Source: Sideroxydans sp. | GTDB taxonomy: Bacteria; Pseudomonadota; Gammaproteobacteria; Burkholderiales; Gallionellaceae | Assembly: GCA_028687425.1 (NCBI GenBank) | Contig: JAQUAD010000020.1 | Location: 1 to 43,938 of the forward strand | Reading direction: 5' to 3' | Length of the DNA: 43,938 nt | Part shown: positions 1 through 8,324 of the stretch, in pieces | How the letters are laid out: every line of letters begins with the position of its first letter | Position numbering within the stretch: position 1 is the first letter of the stretch | Translations under genes and position numbers: made by a program | The notes under the pieces: model-generated | Seen by the model: only the letters and a program-made list of their open reading frames with translations | Told to the model about the DNA's origin: nothing | Databases searched by the model: none

Positions 1-763
<763 letters not shown>

Positions 764-804
764 TTAAGTCGCGATTGAAAACTGTCGCTCGCAGCCAATA
801 CTTC

Positions 805-819
805 GCAAGCTCCGTGCCA
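805..819 (-). promoter_or_regulatory. sigma54 (-24/-12) promoter of nifH
   Basis: Reading leftward, the sequence is TGGCAC-GGAGC-TTGC, an exact match to the consensus TGGCAC-N5-TTGC. The -12 GC lies about 70 bp from the nifH start codon, leaving a leader of about 57 nt. Confidence 0.93.
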
Positions 820-848
820 CCCCACCTACAAAATCCCAAGCTCCTGAA

Positions 849-1751
849 ATGAAACAGAATTCCACTCAATCAAAAACCCGCACAGGGGAAGTGGAACACA
901 ACAAGGAAACGCACTTTGTAGGAGTAGCTACAAGCCAAAGCACAGCGCTGCCACGCAATGCACGCCTGCCCATCAACCGCTGCAACCTGCCCGCCGACAT
1001 CCTCGGCGGCCTCACCTTCCAGCGCGCGCCTGTCGCCCTCGAGCTGGACGGCGTCGCCCAGTTCCACCGCGGCCTGTTCCTACTGCTCGACACGCTGGAC
1101 GATGCGCACGAACGCGCTCTGGCATTCATCGTTCACATGAATGCCAGCTTCTATCTGGACCAACCGGAACAAGCGGGCTTCACCGACAGCACCCTGCACA
1201 AAAGACAAAAAGCTGACTACCTGCGCATGATGCGCGGCTGGAGTTTCGATTCGGACGGCGTAGAAGGCGCCGCACTGAAAGGCTGGGTGGAATCAAGATT
1301 TGGTTTGCTGCCCAGGCACCACGGCGGACACATCCGCGACTTCTCCGGCGAAGCCTATAGAAGCTATCTGGAAAAACGCGCCACCGCGCTGTACGGCACC
1401 AACGCCATCGAAGCCCAGTTCGACCTGCTCTATACCTATTGCCAGTACGAACTCGCCCGCGCGCATCCCGACGAGACACACCTCACCCTGTATCGCGGCG
1501 TGAACCGCCTCGACGAATACGAGACCCTCACCACACTGGAAAACAAACACCGCATCGTCCTGCTCAACAACCTCAACTCCTTCACTGCCAACAAGGAACG
1601 CGCAGACGAATTCGGCGACAAACTCCTCACCGCCCGCGTGCCGCTGGCGAAAGTGTTCTGCTATACGAGATTGCTGCCGGGGATGCTGCAGGGGGAAGAC
1701 GAGTACACCGTGATCGGCGGGTTGTATGAGGTGGAGTTGGCGGCGTATTGA
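849..1751 (+). CDS. draT: NAD+-dinitrogenase-reductase ADP-ribosyltransferase DraT
   Basis: Transfers ADP-ribose from NAD+ to an arginine of NifH, switching nitrogenase off reversibly when ammonium appears or energy falls. Homology to DraT appears to begin near residue 43 (INRCNLPADILGGL) and runs to the end. Recognisable parts are ELDGVAQFHRGLF, HHGGHIRDFSG, LYGTNAIEAQFDLLYTYCQY, the LYRGVN segment with the NAD-binding Arg, the LNSFT element (STS-like) and the catalytic Glu-x-Glu near GEDEY. Length is 300 aa, slightly longer than usual. The start is uncertain: the ATG at 849 has no Shine-Dalgarno site, while a GTG at 891 follows AGGGGAA. Either way the nifH UAS at 917-932 lies within the frame. 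The divergent arrangement with nifH is as in Rhodospirillum and Azospirillum. The partner hydrolase draG is not in this window. Confidence 0.93.
   Translation: MKQNSTQSKTRTGEVEHNKETHFVGVATSQSTALPRNARLPINRCNLPADILGGLTFQRAPVALELDGVAQFHRGLFLLLDTLDDAHERALAFIVHMNASFYLDQPEQAGFTDSTLHKRQKADYLRMMRGWSFDSDGVEGAALKGWVESRFGLLPRHHGGHIRDFSGEAYRSYLEKRATALYGTNAIEAQFDLLYTYCQYELARAHPDETHLTLYRGVNRLDEYETLTTLENKHRIVLLNNLNSFTANKERADEFGDKLLTARVPLAKVFCYTRLLPGMLQGEDEYTVIGGLYEVELAAY
917..932. promoter_or_regulatory. NifA upstream activator site (TGT-N10-ACA) for nifH
   Basis: TGT-AGGAGTAGCT-ACA matches the NifA-binding consensus exactly and sits about 100 bp upstream of the nifH -24 element, the usual distance. It falls inside the 5' part of the draT reading frame. 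Confidence 0.85.
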
Positions 1752-1853
1752 CCTGGTTTTCTTTTAGTCTGCCATTCCGGCGCAGCAGACATCCCATCGA
1801 GTTTGTACAGCGTATGCTGTATTGCCTATCAGCGCAGAGGCTGTAATGCTTGT

Positions 1854-1887
1854 GCTCAACCCGTCGTTGCAGGGGACGGTTAGCTTA
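1854..1887 (+). mobile_element. Possible degenerate attC half-site
   Basis: GCTCAAC at 1854-1860 fits the inverse core RYYYAAC and is followed by CCGTCGTTGCAGGGGACGG and GTTAGCT. The second core deviates from GTTRRRY at one base and the whole is only about 32 bp. It is recorded because a much better attC lies at 2557-2640 and another core-like GTTAGGC at 2163. It may be a remnant. Confidence 0.3.
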
Positions 1888-1906
1888 CCAAGAGAGGTAA
1901 TAGGGG

Positions 1907-2167
1907 ATGTCCGGATACAAGACAAACAGCGGCAAAAATCTTCGCAGGGAATGGAACATCCCTGCCTTGCAGGCGCGGTATCACAAAAGCGGCACGTGGT
2001 TTATGCCACTTGATCGCTTTCCAGGCGCCTTTTGCGATCAGGGCGGCTATGTGGCTTTCGAAACGCGGAGCGCCTATTCTTCCTCGCCCAATTTGGAAAT
2101 TGGCATGCGTGTAAATATCCGAACGGGAATTTCAAAGCTGCCCGGTTACATGCGAGTTAAATGTTAG
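1907..2167 (+). CDS. Small conserved hypothetical protein (86 aa), probable cassette gene
   Basis: No function recognised with confidence. The 86-residue product opens MSGYKTNSGKNLRREWNIPA and continues with ARYHKSGTWFMPLDRFPGAF, GGYVAFET and IGMRVNIRTGISKLPGY. This looks like a compact globular alpha/beta domain; similar segments occur, from memory, beside or within HNH-type and restriction-related proteins, which is a weak lead only. An AGGGG precedes the ATG. The stop codon is embedded in GTTAGGC (2163-2169), which matches the integron core GTTRRRY, so the gene end coincides with a possible cassette boundary. Base composition is lower in GC than the nif genes, consistent with transfer. Confidence 0.5.
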   Translation: MSGYKTNSGKNLRREWNIPALQARYHKSGTWFMPLDRFPGAFCDQGGYVAFETRSAYSSSPNLEIGMRVNIRTGISKLPGYMRVKC

Positions 2168-2194
2168 GCGCGTCACGTACAGGAGACATAACAC

Positions 2195-2590
2195 ATGGGG
2201 AACACACATTTGGAATTCATGTGGCCATCGCTACCGGACACAATCCCAGTATTGCTCATCTTTATTGTCCTGCCGGGTTGGCTGATTTGGCTCGTCTTCA
2301 GGTACACCTCGCTGTCGCGTTGGAAAAAATACATTCTGCTTCCAATTTGCCTTATTAGCCCTTTACTCGCGACAGCATTTTGGCCTTTTGTGTTGAAGTC
2401 AAGCGGAATAATCAACTTCACTGGCCCCGGAGATTACCAGCCTCCGTACAGTTGGTATGCCCAAGAGCTTTTCGGGAGGGTTAGCGACTACGTCTGGGTG
2501 AGCATCACTGCTTTAGCTATTCTTGCCTTAAGGGGGGTGCTCAAATCAAAAGTCACACCTAACATGGCGATTAAAAGAGACGGCGCATAA
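2195..2590 (+). CDS. Small membrane protein ending in an attC-encoded tail
   Basis: 131 residues with three predicted membrane segments: about 14-35 (PVLLIFIVLPGWLIWLVF), 45-68 (ILLPICLISPLLATAFWPF) and 104-118 (SITALAILALRG). No family recognised. The last residues (NMAIKRDGA) are translated from the left half of an integron attC site; this type of ending is common in cassette-borne or once cassette-borne proteins. The start ATG follows ACAGGAGACATAACAC, with GGAG about 9 nt upstream. Composition is AT-rich relative to the window. Function unknown. Confidence 0.6.
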   Translation: MGNTHLEFMWPSLPDTIPVLLIFIVLPGWLIWLVFRYTSLSRWKKYILLPICLISPLLATAFWPFVLKSSGIINFTGPGDYQPPYSWYAQELFGRVSDYVWVSITALAILALRGVLKSKVTPNMAIKRDGA

Positions 2591-2640
2591 GCCCCCCCTA
2601 CTTTAACGATATGCCCGACCCGCAAGTTCCAGCGTTAGGT
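2557..2640 (+). mobile_element. Integron attC recombination site
   Basis: Inverse core ACCTAAC (2557-2563) and core GTTAGGT (2634-2640) are exact reverse complements and satisfy RYYYAAC / GTTRRRY. The 84 bp between and including them show imperfect dyad symmetry (TGG against CCA next to the cores, GGCGCATA against TATGCCC), as expected for a folded single-strand attC. It overlaps the 3' end of the membrane-protein gene. No integrase gene is present in the window. Confidence 0.75.
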
Positions 2641-2691
2641 ACTCGCTCCCCATGGGATTGATTCAAATGTTAGAGCGCAAAGGAGAGAATC

Positions 2692-3093
2692 TTGCTCTTG
2701 TTCAAGACCAGCAAAGACACGCTACCTGCCGTAGTTATGTTTGCGAAGCACGTGCAGCGCCCGAGCGCAGCGCCCGGAGAGGTAATTTTGATTGCCCAAA
2801 CCAGAGATGAACTGCAACCTGGCCAAAAGGCAATTCAATTCAGAATGGAGTTACTGGGAATTCACGGAGACTCTAAGAAAGAGAGCAATGCGATTTGGGG
2901 GCGCTCTTGGAACTATATTGTCGAGGGCTACAACTGCCTACCTTTGAAGACCCCATTTGACATCGCAGACGTGCAGGTCACGAACCGCAATTATCAGCAA
3001 GGGGGCACCTTCTTTCATGTGGACCCGAAGGACGTTCAAGCTATCGTGGAAGGACGATATCTTGAAATAGCGCCCCCCGCTTCTTACGTTTAG
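2692..3093 (+). CDS. Hypothetical protein (133 aa), TTG start
   Basis: No family recognised. The start is a TTG with AAGGAGA 5 nt upstream; no in-frame ATG gives a comparable N-terminus. The product is soluble and mixed alpha/beta, with segments such as GEVILIAQTRDEL, GRSWNYIVEGYNCLPL and GTFFHVDPKDVQAIVEGRYLEI. It follows the attC site at 2557-2640 and begins just after AAATGTTAGAGCGC (2665-2678), which resembles AAATGTTAGGCGCG at 2160-2173. It is therefore probably the cargo of a further cassette-like unit. Function unknown. Confidence 0.55.
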   Translation: MLLFKTSKDTLPAVVMFAKHVQRPSAAPGEVILIAQTRDELQPGQKAIQFRMELLGIHGDSKKESNAIWGRSWNYIVEGYNCLPLKTPFDIADVQVTNRNYQQGGTFFHVDPKDVQAIVEGRYLEIAPPASYV

Positions 3094-3217
3094 GCTTCAA
3101 GAGACCTAATGGTCTGGATTGCACTGGAAGATAATCCGAATAGGATCGCAGCCTTTGGAAACGCTGCTCATAACATAGTCAGCATTTGATGCGTGCGATA
3201 TTTGAGGTGACAGAGTA

Positions 3218-3652
3218 GTGGGCAGATTAATATTCTTGGATTTCGATGGCGTATTGAGGCGCGTGACGTCGAATCCATCCCATTTTGATCAAGACTGCTT
3301 GAAAAACTTCGAGTCAGCTGTACGCCAGTGTCCTGTTTCCAAGATTGTGATTACGTCCTCATGGCGTCTTGCCATGCCACTAAATGAGTTGCGCAGTCGG
3401 TTCTCGCCTGATGTGGGAGCGCGGATTGTAGGCGTAACTCCTGAATGTTTGGAAGTAGAAACTTTTGAACGTTACTCTGAGATCATGCAATTCCTGAAGA
3501 AAAATAGACTGACTACGCTGCCATGGGTGGCGATTGACGATGATCCTGCGTACTTCCCCCAAAATTGTCCGGTGATATTTACCAATCCTAAAAATGGATT
3601 CAATAACGAGTGTGCTGCTCGACTAGTCAAAATATTGCTGGCCCCCGCTTAA
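3218..3652 (+). CDS. HAD-superfamily phosphatase-like protein (144 aa)
   Basis: Compact HAD-fold protein. Motif I is FLDFDGVL with the nucleophile and acid/base aspartates D8 and D10. Motif II is ITSSWR, and the motif IV-like acidic cluster is VAIDDDP. It resembles the small HAD domains found alone or fused in nucleic-acid repair proteins. The cap is minimal, which suggests a large or polymeric substrate, but that is inference. The start is a GTG with GAGGTGA about 6 nt upstream. It is the last of the small cargo genes. Directly after the stop, GCTTAAC (3647-3653) fits the inverse-core half of an attC, with no matching partner seen. Confidence 0.7.
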   Translation: MGRLIFLDFDGVLRRVTSNPSHFDQDCLKNFESAVRQCPVSKIVITSSWRLAMPLNELRSRFSPDVGARIVGVTPECLEVETFERYSEIMQFLKKNRLTTLPWVAIDDDPAYFPQNCPVIFTNPKNGFNNECAARLVKILLAPA

Positions 3653-3697
3653 CGAACGCGCATCATCAATCTTGGGCAGGTCGGGCTTTCAGAGCAC

Positions 3698-3729
3698 GCG
3701 CGTACGGGGTCAGCGCGTACGGGGTCAGC
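3698..3729. repeat. 15-bp tandem duplication
   Basis: Two exact copies of GCGCGTACGGGGTCA (3698-3712 and 3713-3727) between the HAD gene and hipA. TACGGGGTCA motifs are common in short mobile or REP-like intergenic elements; here only two units are present. Confidence 0.6.
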
Positions 3730-3755
3730 ATCGCAATACTTTCTGTAGCGGCTGC

Positions 3756-5090
3756 TTAGAGGGCCGATCTTAGCCGCTCGACCTGCGCCAGCAGGCCCGA
3801 TAATATGGGGGCTGATACTTCGGCAGGAAAATCCGTGCCCAGCAGCCCTTCCACCTCGCTAATGACGCCGGGTGTTTTGTCGATGACCTTCTGGATAGCC
3901 TCCTCAAAATCACTTCCGATGGCATTGCTCTTCGCCACTTCATTCCAGTGCCTTCTTTGAATCTCTGAAATCTTGTAATGCGTATTCTTGCTGTGCAGCG
4001 CCATGGCGAGCTTGATCTTCTTCCACTGGAACTGGTTCGCGCCGCCGCCGATGACCGACCAAGCCGACATGACATCGTAAAAAGGCGTGAGCCAGAATCT
4101 GTCTTTCGGGCCGATTGCGATGCTGAAATTTTTCGCATGTCCGTCCGGGGCGGCCATGAGCCAGAACAGCAACTGCGACATCAGGAAGTTCTTGCGATCA
4201 CTTGCGGCATTCACGCTGCCGCGCAGCTTGTCGAGGATGAAAGCCTGGCCGGGGCCGCCGTGGCTTTCGTATTTCTGGTTCGACGATATTCCTGCCACCT
4301 GGCAGAAATCTTCCTGAGGCAAACGTATCCACCAGCCGTTTTCGTACTTGCGGTCGAAGCGTTCGACCACCAGCACCTTGTGTCGCCCGAAGTGGCCGAT
4401 GCCGCACGTCGGCACTGGCAAGCCATAAGCGCGTAGCAACTGAAGGCAGAGCCACTCGTTTTCCACCGAGGTGGAAAAGTCTGCCTGCATATTGCCCACC
4501 TTGCCGAGCGGCAGCTTGAAGATGTGGGTGGTCGGCGTCGTGCCGCGCGGCCTGCACCATTGCCCTTCATGCAACAACAGCGCGGTCTTTTCCTGCGCTC
4601 CGGCGATGGAGATGCGCAACTCATCCTCCTCATTAATGCCGATATTGCGCGGACTGATCGCCGCATCAAGCATGTTCTCCACATCCTGCTCGGCAAGCGG
4701 CTCGGCATCCACCCTCCTGACATCGGGCGCATCGCTGCCCGCAGGCAACAGCTGCAATGCGCCGACGCAGTCGCGCCCGATCTTTTCCAGCAACGGAAAC
4801 GCCTGGGCAGAAGCCGCCCCGAATTTCGACGCCACCCGGCGGCGGATGTCCGGACTATCCGGCAACAGATTGTCGAAATAGAACTCGACGACATCCCCTG
4901 TGAACTGCTTCTCACCATGCGACAAAGGCATCGAAAGTGAGATGGAGCGTGCATACTCGCTCGCCAGCCAGGAAGCGGCATAAACAAAAGAATGTCCTTT
5001 GGAAGGCGCGTATTTCCAATGGCCGACCAGCTCGCCATTCATCCAGACATCCAGCACCTGTGCGGCAGCGGGACGCCCGGCCATCACCAA
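3756..5090 (-). CDS. hipA: Toxin serine/threonine kinase HipA
   Basis: HipA-type kinase; in E. coli it phosphorylates glutamyl-tRNA synthetase and induces persistence. The 444-residue product has the N-terminal HipA subdomain (about 12-120) and SIAGAQEKTALL with S161, equivalent to the autophosphorylated serine. It then has FKLPLG with the ATP-binding lysine K192, VVERFDR (242-247), the catalytic loop PDGHAKNFS (D316) and the metal-binding YDV (D339). All key residues are intact. The gene overlaps the end of hipB by 7 bp, the normal antitoxin-then-toxin order. It lies at the edge of the cassette-rich segment, consistent with acquisition. Substrate specificity cannot be read from sequence. Confidence 0.92.
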   Translation of the reverse strand: MVMAGRPAAAQVLDVWMNGELVGHWKYAPSKGHSFVYAASWLASEYARSISLSMPLSHGEKQFTGDVVEFYFDNLLPDSPDIRRRVASKFGAASAQAFPLLEKIGRDCVGALQLLPAGSDAPDVRRVDAEPLAEQDVENMLDAAISPRNIGINEEDELRISIAGAQEKTALLLHEGQWCRPRGTTPTTHIFKLPLGKVGNMQADFSTSVENEWLCLQLLRAYGLPVPTCGIGHFGRHKVLVVERFDRKYENGWWIRLPQEDFCQVAGISSNQKYESHGGPGQAFILDKLRGSVNAASDRKNFLMSQLLFWLMAAPDGHAKNFSIAIGPKDRFWLTPFYDVMSAWSVIGGGANQFQWKKIKLAMALHSKNTHYKISEIQRRHWNEVAKSNAIGSDFEEAIQKVIDKTPGVISEVEGLLGTDFPAEVSAPILSGLLAQVERLRSAL

Positions 5091-5335
5091 CTCCCCTGAA
5101 GCTGCGTGCCGCCACCTGCGTCCCGCGGAGCGATCTGCATCTCGACATCCAGCGCCATCAACACCGTGAGCAAACTATCGAGCGAGACTTTCTCCGGCTG
5201 ATTCTCGATCACCGATATACGCTCCTGGGACAACCCCACCTTTTCCCCGAGCGCTTGCTGAGACCAGCCCTTCTCTTTCCTGAGCCGCTTCAGGATGGGC
5301 CCCAACTGGCCGGAAGTTCGCACTGCAGTAGACAT
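5084..5335 (-). CDS. hipB: Antitoxin HipB, XRE-family HTH regulator
   Basis: 83 aa with one HTH: LKRLRKEKGWSQQALGEKVGLSQERISVIE (written here only as the domain at about 15-45). The C-terminal tail holds the hydrophobic core segment LDSLLTVLMALDVEMQI. It neutralises HipA and represses the operon by binding palindromes upstream. The ATG has no Shine-Dalgarno sequence and a possible -10 box (TATCTA) lies only 4 nt before it, so the mRNA may be leaderless or nearly so. The gene overlaps hipA. Confidence 0.9.
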   Translation of the reverse strand: MSTAVRTSGQLGPILKRLRKEKGWSQQALGEKVGLSQERISVIENQPEKVSLDSLLTVLMALDVEMQIAPRDAGGGTQLQGSW

Positions 5336-5382
5336 CGTTTAGATATTTCAGATATAGAATATTGTCAGACTATTCGCTTTAA

Positions 5383-5403
5383 CAAATATCGTCAATATAT
5401 TTG
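5383..5403. promoter_or_regulatory. Candidate HipB operator
   Basis: Perfect inverted repeat CAAATAT-N7-ATATTTG about 50 bp upstream of hipB, overlapping a possible -35 element (TTGACG on the minus strand) in a strongly AT-rich stretch. This fits an autoregulatory antitoxin operator, although it is not the E. coli TATCC-N8-GGATA sequence. Confidence 0.5.
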
Positions 5404-5530
5404 CAATATGGAATATCCAAACATCCGCCTGCCAAATCATTAGCCGGTTTCCTGCTCCCGATTACCCACAGGCTTCAAACGATGGGTGACAGACCACAAT
5501 TCACGTGGCCCGCACAAAGCATGACATGCG

Positions 5531-7450
5531 TTATTTCTTCAGGTCCTTGCAACTCCGCAGATACTTCCCCAACTCCCTGTCCGACTTCTGAATATGCTGC
5601 AATATCCAGTCTTTGAAGGTTTGCAGGATCAGCAGTGATTTTTCCTGATAGGGCGGCTTGGCCAGTTGCTGGATGGCCTCGATCAGCGCCGCATGTTCTG
5701 CTTCGTGCTTCGCCCTGTCGGGATAAGCGGATGCTTCCATCAATCTGTGTTCCGACTCGAAATGGTGGACCGTGTAGGCGATCAGTTCTTCGAACTGCCG
5801 CGATATGTCTTCGCTAGAGGCCTTTTCGATGATGGAGATATTCAGTTGATTGCCCAGATACGCGAGCTTCTCGTGTTCCGCATCCATCTCGTCGACGCCC
5901 ACTTGATGGGCATCATCGAGCCTGATCCACTCCATCTTGTCCAGGCCCGAGATCGGCACGCGTAAAGAGAATCCGAATCCGCTCTGTTTCTTCTGTTTGA
6001 TCGCATACATCGCCTCATCGGCAGCAGACAGCATGGAATCCATCTCCATGGCGTTGCTCGGATAAACGCTGATGCCGACACTGACGCCGACATGACATTC
6101 CTGCCGGGTGCTCAGGACGATCTTCTCGGACATTGCATCGACGATCTTCTGCGCGACGGAGGCGGCCATTTCCGGCCGTTCCATGTCGCTCACGATCAAG
6201 GTGAATTCATCGCCGCCGATGCGCGCCAGCGTGTCGGCATCGCGCACGCAGCCCAGCCAGCGCTGCGCGACGCAGACGAGCACCTCATCCCCGGCCTCGT
6301 GTCCGTATTGGTCGTTGACCGGTTTGAATCCATCCAGATCGAAATACAGCAGCGCCAGATAGCGGTTATCGCGCCTGGCCTTGGATATCTCGCGGGAAAG
6401 GCGATCAAAGAAGAGTGAGCGGTTGGGCAAGCCCGTCAGGCGGTCGTAATTGGCCTGATGCCAGATCTGCGCCTCAGCTTTCTGCCGCTCGGTCACATCG
6501 TGCACGATGCCTTCTATTCCGGCCACATGGCCGTCTGCATCGAAGACCGGCCCCTCGCTCACCTCCACCCAGCGCTTGCTGCCATCCTTATGGCGCAGTT
6601 CGAGTATGTAAGGTGTCTGGCGCACACCAGACAAGGCGCCTTCCATCTTCTGCTCGACCACTTGATTCCCCGGATTGTCCGTCAACAGTGTTGCATAGTT
6701 GACCTTCAACTCTTCCGGCGTCCAGCCCAACAGTCCTGTAATTGAGGGACTAACGTAGGTCATCACGCCATTCACGTCATGCCCATAGAGGCAATATTCA
6801 TCAGAGATGTTCTCGACCAGGCTCTGGAATTTTCTGCGACTTTCCACCAACTCGTCCTCAAGCCGCTTCCGGTCGGCAGCCTCTCGCGAGTGTTCGATCA
6901 ACATGCCGTATGTGGTTGCAAACAACTCCATGAACTCGACATCTTCCTGGCTGTATCCACCGGGACGATTGGCAAGGCCGATCACCCCGATGACTTCTCC
7001 CGAAGCAGTCTTGATAGGCAATCCGAGGAAACTGTGCAGCGGCGGATGTCCTTGTTCCCCGGGATAGCCGCCACGCCGGGGATCGTTATCCGGATCATTG
7101 GCGATGACCGCCTCGCCCGTGGTGATGGCATGCCCCCACAAACTGTTGAAATTGAAGAACTCCATGCCCTGTGCGGCATGCTGCTCATAGAAGGCGCGCG
7201 TCGTCTCATCCCATGCGATGTTCGTGATGCCGTGCGATTTGATGAATGGCGTACCGTCTTCCTTGTGCAGCAGTTCAGAGATGAATCCGAATTCACTCCG
7301 GGAAAACTTCAGCAATGTGGCCAGCACCCGGTCACACCATCCGAACGATATGCCCTGTTTCAAAAAATCCTGCTGCATGATGCGGATGGTATCCAGCATC
7401 GCGGCACGCAATTCCAGCTTATCCAAAGGGCTGTTCATCGGCTTGTTCAT
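5531..7450 (-). CDS. GAF-PAS-GGDEF-hemerythrin diguanylate cyclase
   Basis: Soluble c-di-GMP synthase with an oxygen/redox input. Domain order from the ATG at 7450: GAF (about 35-190), PAS (about 206-324), GGDEF (about 335-495) and C-terminal hemerythrin (about 505-635). The active-site GGDEF (412-416) is intact, with the product-inhibition I-site RDAD (403-406) five residues before it. Hemerythrin iron ligands are present: H526, HxxxE 563-567, HxxxH 582-586 and HxxxxD 619-624, so a diiron O2-binding site is expected. The frame extends upstream to a TTG at 7468, but no good Shine-Dalgarno site distinguishes the starts. No signal peptide or membrane segment. It stands alone between hipBA and a divergent GST-like gene. 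Confidence 0.9.
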   Translation of the reverse strand: MNKPMNSPLDKLELRAAMLDTIRIMQQDFLKQGISFGWCDRVLATLLKFSRSEFGFISELLHKEDGTPFIKSHGITNIAWDETTRAFYEQHAAQGMEFFNFNSLWGHAITTGEAVIANDPDNDPRRGGYPGEQGHPPLHSFLGLPIKTASGEVIGVIGLANRPGGYSQEDVEFMELFATTYGMLIEHSREAADRKRLEDELVESRRKFQSLVENISDEYCLYGHDVNGVMTYVSPSITGLLGWTPEELKVNYATLLTDNPGNQVVEQKMEGALSGVRQTPYILELRHKDGSKRWVEVSEGPVFDADGHVAGIEGIVHDVTERQKAEAQIWHQANYDRLTGLPNRSLFFDRLSREISKARRDNRYLALLYFDLDGFKPVNDQYGHEAGDEVLVCVAQRWLGCVRDADTLARIGGDEFTLIVSDMERPEMAASVAQKIVDAMSEKIVLSTRQECHVGVSVGISVYPSNAMEMDSMLSAADEAMYAIKQKKQSGFGFSLRVPISGLDKMEWIRLDDAHQVGVDEMDAEHEKLAYLGNQLNISIIEKASSEDISRQFEELIAYTVHHFESEHRLMEASAYPDRAKHEAEHAALIEAIQQLAKPPYQEKSLLILQTFKDWILQHIQKSDRELGKYLRSCKDLKK

Positions 7451-7706
7451 GCCCGCAGTGTAGGACAAGGCCTACGCGGCGTCGACATTCGATGTCGCAT
7501 TACCCTCATTCTGTACTGGGGCACTCATGGCCGGCTTCTTGCTCATCCCCTCCCGTTAGCACGTTGCGACACCGACCGGCATCTGCCGGATTCCTGCAAA
7601 ACCCCGGCATAGCGCCCTCTCATGCGGTGCACCACGGTTGTAGGCAATCCGACATCGCCATCATTTCCTTGTGGCATCGCGTGCGTCATTCATCTGGGAA
7701 TCGATT

Positions 7707-8324
7707 ATGAAGTTCTACATGACACCCGGCTCGTGTTCGACCGGCATCCACATCCTGCTGGAAGAGCTGGAACTGGTGTTCGAGGTGTATCTGGTCAACC
7801 TGATGGCGGGCGACCACCTCAAGCCGGAGAACCTGGCAGTGAATCCCAAGGCCTCCATCCCGACATTGGTACGCGACGATGGCTCAACCATCACCGAGTT
7901 CCAGGCCATCGCCTGGTGGCTGGCGCGCACATATCCGAAAGCAAGGTTGTTGCCGCAAGACATCGAAAGCGAAGTACGCGTGATTGAGACGCTGGACTAC
8001 GTGGTGGGCACCATCCACGGCTCGGGCTACACGCGCATCTTCACCACTGAAAATTATTCAAGCAACAAAGACGAGCACGCGACCATACAGGCACGCGGCC
8101 GCGAGATCGTGAGCAAGGGATTCGCAGTGATGAACGAGGTGCTGGCCGGCAAGGCATACGTGGTTGGCAATTTCAGCATCGCCGATGCGGCGCTGTTCTA
8201 TGTGGAATTCTGGGCGGACAAGATCAAACTCGATCTGCCGCCGAATTGCTTGGCGCATTACCAGCGCATGTTGCAGCGCCCGGCGGTGCGCCGCGTGTTG
8301 ATGGAAGAAGGATACCGGGTATGA
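7707..8324 (+). CDS. Glutathione S-transferase-like protein
   Basis: 205 aa with a GST N-terminal thioredoxin-like domain (MKFYMTPGSCSTGIHILLEE; NPKASIPTLV with the cis-Pro; ITEFQAIAWWLA in place of the glutathione-binding ES motif). An all-helical C-terminal domain follows (VGNFSIADAALFYVEFW, the N-capping box). The ATG at 7707 gives the standard GST N-terminus; the 12 residues upstream in frame do not. The stop overlaps the ATG of the next gene (ATGA), so the two are translationally coupled. Substrate unknown. Confidence 0.85.
   Translation: MKFYMTPGSCSTGIHILLEELELVFEVYLVNLMAGDHLKPENLAVNPKASIPTLVRDDGSTITEFQAIAWWLARTYPKARLLPQDIESEVRVIETLDYVVGTIHGSGYTRIFTTENYSSNKDEHATIQARGREIVSKGFAVMNEVLAGKAYVVGNFSIADAALFYVEFWADKIKLDLPPNCLAHYQRMLQRPAVRRVLMEEGYRV

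Noticed and set aside
3698-3727. Start of a CRISPR or longer tandem array
   Set aside because: Only two adjacent 15-bp units with no spacers.
8246-8320. 25-residue N-terminal extension of the Fe-S/CCG protein
   Set aside because: Lies wholly within the GST-like gene; the ATGA overlap start at 8321 is better.
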